Part shown: piece after piece, positions 56,889 to 64,000 of the stretch
Layout: each line of letters begins with the position of its first letter
Numbering within the stretch: position 1 is the first letter of the stretch
Source: Muscardinus avellanarius
Taxonomy: Eukaryota; Chordata; Mammalia; Rodentia; Gliridae
Reading direction: 5' to 3'
Assembly: GCA_963383645.1 (NCBI GenBank)
Contig: OY726557.1
Span: 150,279,860 to 150,343,859 of the forward strand
DNA length: 64,000 bases
Made by a program: the position numbers and the translations under genes
Notes under the pieces: model-generated
Told to the model about the DNA's origin: nothing
Seen by the model: the letters and a program-made list of their open reading frames with translations, nothing else
Databases searched by the model: none

Positions 56889-57256
56889 CTTAAAAACAAA
56901 AGAAAATATCATTAAAGATAATTAAAATATCTAAAAATTTCCTAATAATAAAATAGTTCATGTCATGTATTGATAATCATTTTGCCCATTTTTTGCCTCT
57001 TTTGCTCTTTTTAAAATACAGATTAAATAGCTACTTTTTCAAAACTTGATGTGGTTTCAAAGAACAAAATAATGCATGTAAAGGTGTTTGAAAAAGCCAC
57101 ATAACTAAAAAAATAAGATTTTGTTTTACTTATTCTTTAAGTCTAAATACAAATCTTATACAAAACATTTGAAAAACAGAACTTGAAAACACTTATAACT
57201 GCAATGCACCAATAAAATAACATAAAAAGAAAATAGTAATTTAAAATGAATTCAAG
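56889..57256. other. Intron E2-E3: mostly unassigned
   Basis: A short L1-tail-like end (ATGCACCAATAAAAT) at about 57200; otherwise nothing. Confidence 0.45.
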
Positions 57257-57432
57257 CCAAGCATGGTGGCCACACACCTGTAATCCCAGTACTTAGGAGT
57301 CTGAGAAAGGAGGATTGTGGCAAGCCTCATTAACTGGCTAGCCTCTCAGGAACTTAGCAAGAACCTGTTTCCAAATAAAAAATGAAATAGGGCTGGGGAT
57401 GTACCTCAAAGAGTTTAATCACCAGCATCATG
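57257..57432 (+). mobile_element. B1-dID SINE
   Basis: GCCAAGCATGGTGGCCACAC ... GGGCTGGGGATGTACCTCAA. Confidence 0.8.
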
Positions 57433-57734
57433 AAGATATAAAGAAATAAATAAAATTAAATCAAGTTAAGACTTTTATTGCATTCAGTATTGTCCCTACT
57501 AAAACTACTTTTCATTATGCATTAAAAATTATTTCCTCACAGTAATTCTCCAGGCAAAAATTTTAGGACTATGTACAGCCTCTCTACGTTTTACTTTTCA
57601 ATTTAAGACAAATTTTGTCTTCAAGTAATTTAAAAGTAGAGTAATTTTAAAATAGAGTATTCCATATATAAGTACATGAAAAATAATCCAAACATGTTTA
57701 ACAAATTATCTATTTTGATAATTATTGATTCTAC

Positions 57735-57917
57735 CTCATCACAATTAAAAACTAAAACTTGTCTTCCAAGAAGTCCACCTAAAGCCTTTACAGATTCAGT
57801 TTTTCCAGTTCCAGCTGGTCCATAAGGATTTCCTCCAAGTCCCATCTTCATGGCTTGAGTGAGAGTTAAATAGCACTTATCTGTCAATGGTGTGTAAACC
57901 AGCTTGGGAGCATTACC
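57735..57917 (-). CDS. DYNC2H1: DYNC2H1 E2: AAA1 Walker A
   Basis: 183 nt, phase 0 to 0, 61 codons. Starts [19 protein letters not shown] and contains the P-loop GPAGTGKTE, the main ATP-hydrolysing site of dynein, then VLVFNCDE. The GKT lysine and threonine are intact, so AAA1 should be catalytic. Donor is GAG|GTAGA, acceptor TGTGTAG. Confidence 0.97.
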
Positions 57918-57979
57918 CTACACAAGAGAAACACAATGTCAGTGTATCCATGAACACATTTAAAAAGTTAAAAACACAA

Positions 57980-58182
57980 GCTAATTGTGGTGGTACATGC
58001 CTATAATACCATTACTTGGGAGATTAAGAAAGAGGATCACAGGTTCTAGTACAGCCTCAGCAAGTAGTGAGACTCTCATCAACCTACTGAGACTCTATTT
58101 CAAAATTAAAATAAAATAGGGCTAGGTGTAACTCGGAGGTAGAATGCCCTGGGCTCAATCACTAGTACCACAAAAACAATTT
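57980..58182 (+). mobile_element. B1-dID SINE
   Basis: GTGGTGGTACATGCCTATAA ... GGGCTAGGTGTAACTCGGAG ... CAATCACTAGTACC. Confidence 0.8.
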
Positions 58183-58250
58183 TTAACACAAAAAACGAAT
58201 TGAAATTTATAACATACTACAACATCTAAAATTTTTCTTAGAAAAGAAAC

Positions 58251-58445
58251 TTTTTTTTTTTTTTGGTGGTACTGGGGTTCCTGGAAGCCCTTCTACCTCT
58301 GGGCTACACTCCCAGACCCATTTTATACTTTTTTATTTTTGGAAACAGGGTCTCTTAAGCTAGCACGGCTGGCCTCGAACCTGCGCGATCCTCCTGTCTC
58401 CACCTCCCAAGTGTGGGGATTACAAGTGTGCACCACCACGCCCGG
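58251..58445 (-). mobile_element. Young B1-dID SINE with TSD
   Basis: GGTGGTACTGGGGTTCCTGG ... GTGCACCACCACGCCCGG; AGAAAAGAAAC repeats on both sides (58240 and 58447). Confidence 0.9.
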
Positions 58446-58739
58446 CAGAAAAGAAACTTTTTAAAGTATAAAGATTAAACTTTGTTGTTTCCACATATTA
58501 TGTATTTCATTCTATTTTCAATTCCTATATTGTTAAAATTCCCAGTGATCTCTCAAGTTGTTGACAATGGTAAAAAAAAAAAAATACATACTTCTAAAAC
58601 AAATAAATCCAAAAGTGATTGTACAATAATTTCATTTTATATTTTAAAATTCATGCAAATTATCTCCTGAATCTTATCTCTGAACTACTTTGGAGATCTA
58701 AAAGTATAATTATTTTTAAAAATTGCTTATGGACTAACA

Positions 58740-59200
58740 TTCTTTTTTGTACTAGGAACTGAACAAAGGAGCAGTCTGCATCTGAACTACATCTTCAGAT
58801 TAATTTCTTTTTAAATTTTGAAACAGGATCTCACTAAGTTGATGAAGATCCCACTAAGTTGCTTAGGGTTTTGCTAATTTTCTTTCTTTTATTTTTATTT
58901 TTATTGTGTGGTACTGGGGATGGAACCCAGGGACATTTTACCTCTGAGCTACACCCCCAGCCCAATTTTTATTCTTCATTTTGAAACAGGGTCTCACTGA
59001 ATTGCAAAGAGCCTCACTAAGTAGCTGAGGTTGTCCACAAGCCGCGATCCTCCTGTCTCCGCCTCCAAAATGCTGGGATTACAAGCATGTATACCACCAA
59101 GCCTGACTGGTTTTGCTAAGTTTCTAAGGCTGACCTCACACCTGAGATTGTCCTGTCTCAGCCTCTCAAGTACTGGGAATACAAGCATATACCCCTGCAG
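58740..59200 (-). mobile_element. Older B1-dID SINE split by another SINE
   Basis: Right part 58740-58877, left part 59108-59200; GGTTTTGCTAA occurs at 58867 and 59108 as the target duplication. Confidence 0.7.
58878..59107 (-). mobile_element. B1-dID SINE nested in SINE
   Basis: GGTACTGGGGATGGAACCCA ... ACAAGCATGTATACCACCAA; T-rich tail 58878-58905. Confidence 0.8.
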
Positions 59201-59216
59201 CCAGTTTGAAACTAAT

Positions 59217-59440
59217 TTTTTTTTTTTTTTTTTTTTTGGTGGTACTAGGGGTGTAACCCAGAGGCTTCCTACATCCGGGCTATACTCCCAGACTTTTTTT
59301 GTATTTTATTTGGAAACAGGGTCTCACTAAGTTGCTGAAAGCCTCACTAAGTAGCTGAGGTTGGCTTTGAACTCGTGCAATCCTTCTGTCTCAGCCTCCC
59401 AAGCACCAGGATTACAAGCATGTGCCACCACACCCAGTTG
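59217..59440 (-). mobile_element. B1-dID SINE, intermediate subtype
   Basis: Poly(T) 59217-59237, GGTGGTACTAGGGGTGTAAC ... GTGCCACCACACCCAG; TTGAAACTAATTTT on both flanks. Confidence 0.85.
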
Positions 59441-59479
59441 AAACTAATTTTAATTTATCAAATTATTTATTTAATTTAT

Positions 59480-59703
59480 TTATGTATGTATGTATGTATG
59501 TATGTATGTATGTATGTATTCATTTATTGGTGGTACTGGGGTTCCTGGAAACCCTTCTACCTCCAGGCTACACTCCCAGATCTATTTTATACTTTTTATT
59601 TGGAAACAGGGTCTCTTAAGCCCTTCTGGCTTCGAACCTGCAGGATCCTCCTGTCTCCACCTCCCAAGTGCAGGCATTACAAGTGTGCGCTACCACGCCC
59701 GGC
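59480..59703 (-). mobile_element. Young B1-dID SINE with (ATGT)n tail
   Basis: (TATG)n 59482-59518, GGTGGTACTGGGGTTCCTGG ... TGCGCTACCACGCCCGGC. Confidence 0.9.
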
Positions 59704-60380
59704 TATCAAATAATTTTAAAAACATCTACTAAACTATGGAGAAACAGATTCTAATTCCAGCTGCTGTTTATATGGTTTTTCCAATTGAGGTATACAAATT
59801 TGAGCCTCAAAATACATTTTCTTTTGAAAGAGGAAACTGGCAGCTCTCCTAAAATACACATACTTTAACAATATATTCTGATGATTGATTCTTTAAGAGA
59901 AAAAAGCTAGGAAGCTGGAAACTCTGAGACGAAATTATGTGAACTAATTTATTTAAAAATTACCTTACAAACTGAAATTCTTATTAAAAAATTCTTCTAT
60001 GATACAAACTGAAAATATCTAGCATATTAATAATCACACTAATTTTGGCTTTATATAAGGAGGCACAAACTAAACTGCTTCTGCTGAGGTCCCTACATAC
60101 AGTTGTCCTTGAACTAAAGATGCATTCAAATTCTATAGAAATGAAACTCAATGAAAAGGTACATTTTAAAGAATTCAATAACAACACTGGTGATATTTCA
60201 ACTTTTTTGTAAATTGAGTGATTTTATATGATACTTTTTAAATTCTGATGATAAAGATAGCAATATGAAAAAATATTTAAAAGTTACTATGTAAACAGGA
60301 AAAAATTCTTGTTTCCTATAACAAATTTTATTTTAAAAGTTCTTACTGGAAAAATAGAACACTTCTGCCACAAGTCATAC
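59704..60380. other. Intron E1-E2: unassigned part
   Basis: Nothing recognised up to the E1 donor. Confidence 0.5.
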
Positions 60381-60586
60381 CTGATACTCATAGGTATACT
60401 GAAGTTCAGAATCCACCATTTGAACATAACATGTGTGATCACTTTTCATATAGAATCTAACTTGTTTCTTCCAAGCCCAGTCTTCAGTTGTATGAACTTG
60501 AACCTGGTTTAACTGCTTCACCACATCAATATTATGAATAATGTCAAGAATTAGTGCTTTAAGTTTAAGCTCCAGAATGCCTGACT
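60381..60586 (-). CDS. DYNC2H1: DYNC2H1 E1: linker end / AAA1 entry
   Basis: 206 nt; acceptor ...TTCAG, donor GTATG. Enters with 2 nt of a split codon and ends in phase 0. It encodes ESGILELKLKALILDII and then the dynein signature W-x-K-x-x-RFY (WAWKKQVRFYM) and a Y-x-Y-x-YQ ending. This is the end of the linker and the strand leading into AAA1. The upstream exon is not in the window; 60587-64000 is intron. Confidence 0.95.
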
Positions 60587-60789
60587 CTGAACATGAATAA
60601 ACAGGACAGAAAAAAAAATTTTAGCTTGTGACTTATGAATTTTATGATTAAGTATACAGATGATTTCTGAATGGCTTTAAATGATAATTTCATGATACAT
60701 TTGAATAGTAAGTACTACAGTAATATAAATTGTACAAGCCAAAAAAAATCAGCAAGAAAAGATAAAACCTGAAAATTAAGGCATCAAAA

Positions 60790-60925
60790 TTTTATAAGAC
60801 AGGGTAAGGGTAAGAGTGGGGGCCCTGGTGAGGAGAGTAACAAGAGTTGTATGCATGTACTTTCCTTATACTCTGTACTCCAATATGATATAAGATTATA
60901 ATGTACCCAATTAAAAAATGAAAAG
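60790..60925 (+). mobile_element. L1 3'-tail fragment
   Basis: GC-richer stretch followed by TGCATGTAC..., an AATATGATAT... block and a terminal A-rich tail. It resembles the other L1 3' ends in this window (26850, 19060). Confidence 0.45.
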
Positions 60926-61319
60926 ACAGCAACAAATATTTAAGAAAGGAGCTTGATTCCATATTCAAGAAGTGAGTATAATCCATATGGTTTTTCCCAC
61001 TAAATATTGGTAAAAATCCTGGAAAACATGAATTGAACTGATATTCAGGACTGAAAAGTAAAGAGCAGCAGGCATATTAGAGAAGAAGGCCAAAAATAGA
61101 GATGCCACCAAACAAGTGGTCAGTGTTCTAGTGTTCTTTTCTTTTTTTTCCTCCTTTGATATCACCAGTCCTGTCAGATTAATAGAAACAGAGAGATCCA
61201 GAAGGCCACCAGCTCACACATCAGAAGCAAGAAGGGCCTCCTGGTATCTACAGTCTGGTAACTAGTACTCTAATGTGTCTAAAACTCGTTATAAAAGGAA
61301 ATCACTCTTGTAAATCAGA
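60926..61319. other. Intron upstream of E1: unassigned part
   Basis: No exon or firm repeat. Confidence 0.45.
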
Positions 61320-62475
61320 GGAACAATGATGCCAAGATAGTAGAGCAAATCCCAATTGCTTTCTCTTTGTTGTTCTCCCATTAACTGACCCAGTACATGG
61401 ATACAGTCACAAAAAGAAAGTTCAACTTTCTGCCCAAAGGGAGAAAAAAAAAACTGGAAGGGGACCAGGAAATACTGGAAACAAAATAAAGGATATTCTA
61501 AAAATTATCCCATAAATGTGTTTATCAACTCCTGGGCTCACCCTCAAGCTACACCTAAGTATAAAACATTGAAAAAATAAAAGCAGGCCTTATAAAATGG
61601 AAAGATTTTCCACATTCTTGGATAGGCAAAATAATATCATCAAAATGGCCATTCTTCCAAAAGTGATCTACAGATTCAATGCAGTACCCATTAGATTCCT
61701 CATAGTCACAGAAAAATCAGTCCTTAAATTCATTTGGAACAACAACTATCCCAGAATAGCCAAAATTGTTCTCAGCAATAAGAACCATGTAGGAGGATAA
61801 TAATATTTGACTTCAAACTATACTACAAATCCATAGTAATAAAAAACAGCATGGTACTGGCACAAAAAAAAAAAACAGATACACAGACCAATGGAGCAGA
61901 ACAGAGGATTCAAAAACCAATCCACACACTTATAGCCAATTGATTTTTGACAAAGGAGTCAAAAGCATACACTGGAAAAAAAAGCTTCTTCAACAAATGG
62001 TATTGGCAAAACTGGTTAACCATATGCATAAAAATGGGAATAAATCCCACTTTCTTGCCCTGCATAACAGTCAATTCAAGACAAATCAAAGACTTAGAAA
62101 TCAGACCAGAGATCTTGCAACTCCTTGAAAGGGCATGGGTCTAACAATTCAACAGAGAGGCACAGGTAAAAACTTTCTCAACAAGACCCCAAAGGCACCA
62201 AAACTAAAAGGTGGATCAATACATGGGATTGCATTAAACTGAAGAGCTTCTATACTTGCAAAGGAAACTATCAAGAACCTCAACAGAGAGCCAACAGAAT
62301 GGGAGAAAATTCTTGCCAACTATTCCTTCATTAGAGGACTAATATCTAGAATATATAGAGAACTCAAGAAACTCACTGCTAAGAAAATAAATAACCCAAT
62401 CAAAAAATGGGCAAGTAAACTAAATAGATACTTCACAAAAAAGAAATTCAAATGGCCAATAAATATATAATAAAG
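61320..62475 (+). mobile_element. L1 fragment (5' UTR-like piece joined to ORF2 3' part)
   Basis: 61590-62475 is recognisable L1 ORF2 C-terminal coding sequence; one frame reads [19 protein letters not shown] and [13 protein letters not shown]. Interrupted by stops and frameshifts. 61320-61590 looks like L1 5' sequence, suggesting an internal deletion. Antisense to the gene. Confidence 0.75.
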
Positions 62476-62958
62476 AATAGTTATTTTAATAATAAACCAA
62501 AGACTCTGAGAACAGGCTACTATGTGGACCACTTGTGGGACAGATTCAAATAGTAATGCAAAGATATCTAAACAGAAACTGACTTGGGAACCACAACCCA
62601 AAGAACCCAGCCCAATAGTTGCTAAAACAAAATATAATAGGATTTAACCAAAACACAAACTCTCATAGTACAATTTTTCAAATGTTCTGGATATAATCCA
62701 AAAATTTTTAACATGCAAAGAACCAAAAAAAACTTGAATCTTCCTTTAAAAAAAGACAACTAACAGATATTAGTACCGAGGTGACACAGATGTTGGAATT
62801 ATCTTTGAAAGGCTTTTTAAAGCACTATTATAAAAAGGCTCCAAGAAATAAATAAGTGAACATTCAAAAATAAAGGAATGGAAAGATAATTTCAAAAATA
62901 AGAAAACATGAAAAACTACAAGGAAATTTTAGAACTGGAATGTACAGAAACACAATTT

Positions 62959-63168
62959 GTGTGTGTGTGTGGTACTGGGGGTGGAGCCCAAGGGCTTTAT
63001 ACCTCTTGGCTATACTCCCAGATCTATTTTATACTTTATCTGGAAACAGGGTCTCACTAAGTTGCTGAGAGCGTCACTAAGTAGCTGAGGCTGCCTTCGA
63101 ACCTATGAGATCCTCCTGTCTCAGCCTTCCAAGTGTGGGGATTACACACATGTGCCACCACGCCCAGC
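62959..63168 (-). mobile_element. B1-dID SINE with 18-nt TSD
   Basis: Short (TG)n, GGTACTGGGGGTGGAGCCCA ... GTGCCACCACGCCCAGC. TGTACAGAAACACAATTT exact at 62941-62958 and 63169-63186. Confidence 0.9.
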
Positions 63169-63252
63169 TGTACAGAAACACAATTTTAAAAATCATTAGA
63201 TGGGCTCAACATTGATGTGGAAATAACAGAAGAAACTTCATTAAACTTAAAG

Positions 63253-63428
63253 AGAAGCTGAGCATGGTGGAGCACCTTTGTAATCCCAGCGCTTGGGAGG
63301 CTGAGACAGGAGAATTGCACAGGTTTGAAGCCAGCCTCAGCTACTGAATGAAGCTCTCAGCAATTTAGTCAGCCTTGCTGGCTTAAGAGACTTTGTTTCC
63401 AAATAAAATTATTAAAAAAATAGGTCTG
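63253..63428 (+). mobile_element. B1-dID SINE pieces
   Basis: Left half GCTGAGCATGGTGGAGCACC to about 63365, then a young-type piece (CTTGCTGGCTTAAGAGAC) to 63428. Confidence 0.75.
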
Positions 63429-63658
63429 GGCCGGGCGTGGTGGCGCAGGCTTATAATCCCCGCGCTTGGGTTGGGAGGCGGAGACAGGAGGATCGCACGG
63501 GTTCAGAGCAAGGTGCGCTGGTTTAAGAGACCCTGTTTCCAAATTAAAAAAAAAAAAAAAGTATAAAAATATGTCTGGGAGTGTAGCCTGGAGGTTGAAG
63601 AGTTTAGTTTCCAGGAACCCCAGTACCACCAAAAAAAAAAAAAAAAAAAAAAAAAAAA
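63429..63658 (+). mobile_element. Young B1-dID subfamily SINE
   Basis: GGCCGGGCGTGGTGGCGCAG ... CAGGAACCCCAGTACCACC, poly(A) 63629-63658. Confidence 0.9.
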
Positions 63659-64000
63659 CTAAAGGTGAAATAAAGATATTCTCAGATGTAGGACATCTAT
63701 GTGAAGTAATAGGCAGCAAACCTATGCTAAAAATATACTAAAGAAAGTTCTTTAGACAGAGGAAAATGACACTGAAGAAAATCTGGATTATCAGGATTGA
63801 AGTAAGGGCAACAAAAATGGTAAACATATATATTAAATTATTCTTTTCTTCTTAAATCTTTAAAAATGTGTTTGAGGGTGAGAAGAAAATATTAAAAGAT
63901 AAAGACATGAGTTTTTAGCACATGTAAATGTGATACTCAGATAAGATGCACATAAGAAGGGGAGTTTAAAGAAACCTATATGAGGTAAGGTTTCTTTATT

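Larger units (their letters stand above)
4659..60586 (-). other. DYNC2H1: DYNC2H1 gene, central part (29 exons)
   Basis: Span of the recognised exons of the dynein-2 heavy chain, the AAA+ motor for tip-to-base transport inside cilia. Called E1-E29 here in transcript order (E1 at the right). Every exon is bounded by splice dinucleotides and phases match at all 28 junctions. Isoform family is identified by dynein-2-specific sequence, e.g. [10 protein letters not shown] in AAA1 and GRSGVGRRT in AAA4, which differ from dynein-1 and axonemal chains. The human protein is about 4,307 residues, so the window holds a bit over a third. The N-terminal tail (right of the window) and CC2 end, AAA5, AAA6 and C-terminus (left) are missing only because of the window limits. 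Defects in human DYNC2H1 cause short-rib thoracic dysplasia (established knowledge). Confidence 0.97.
62480..63880 (+). mobile_element. Older L1/HAL1-like fragment, split by SINEs
   Basis: Pieces such as TCATTAGATGGGCTCAAC (63195) and AAATAAAGATATTCTCAGAT (63669) match old L1/HAL1 ORF1 sequence. Interrupted by a SINE at 62959-63168 and SINE pieces at 63253-63658. No long open frame. Confidence 0.55.

Noticed and set aside
59482..59520. Regular short repeats as CRISPR-like array
   Set aside because: Simple tandem repeats without spacers in a mammalian genome.
61597..62144. Open frames with reverse-transcriptase-like protein sequence
   Set aside because: Fragments of a broken L1 ORF2 with stops and frameshifts, not a host gene.
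60587..64000. Additional DYNC2H1 exon upstream of E1
   Set aside because: No linker-domain coding stretch with flanking splice sites; region is L1 and SINE.

Overview
The window is nuclear DNA of a placental mammal. The repeats point to a sciuromorph rodent (squirrel, mountain beaver or dormouse relatives). About 60 SINEs are B1-dID-type dimers, with a 7SL/B1-like left half and a tRNA/ID-like right half, and there are single ID elements and rodent-like L1. I cannot name the species. The SINE consensus differs from the one I remember for marmots and ground squirrels.

One gene is supported. From about 60.6 kb down to 4.7 kb the minus strand carries 29 consecutive coding exons of DYNC2H1, the cytoplasmic dynein-2 heavy chain that powers retrograde intraflagellar transport in cilia. 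Exon lengths and phases chain without a break (4,678 coding nt, about 1,558 residues, no stop codon). The exons run from the linker/AAA1 junction through AAA1, AAA2, AAA3, AAA4, stalk helix CC1 and the microtubule-binding domain into CC2. The start of the gene lies beyond position 64,000 and its end lies before position 1. Twenty-seven of the 28 complete introns read GT-AG; one reads GC-AG.

Intron contents: 1-4.6 kb SINEs, MIRs and CA/TG repeats; 9-14 kb an old antisense L1 hit by younger SINEs and L1 tails; 20-27 kb nested SINEs, two MER5-like DNA transposons and an L1 3' end; 38.7-46.7 kb the largest intron, with the 5' half of an L1 lying antisense to the gene; 58.7-59.7 kb a cluster of SINEs in one orientation; 60.6-64 kb L1 pieces. 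There is no CRISPR array, operon, functional tRNA/rRNA gene or second protein gene.

The most notable details are: an exact 27-nt copy of exon sequence inside an upstream intron next to an LTR-like element (53338-53364 versus 51606-51632); a 22-nt microexon candidate with good splice sites but an out-of-frame length (51897-51918); a 5' fragment of U2 snRNA flanked by a perfect 15-nt direct repeat with no A tail (47435-47470); a GC donor after the AAA4 Walker B exon; and an A-tail-only retroinsertion. I did not find a new biological system. Repeat names rest on recognition by eye, so their boundaries are approximate.
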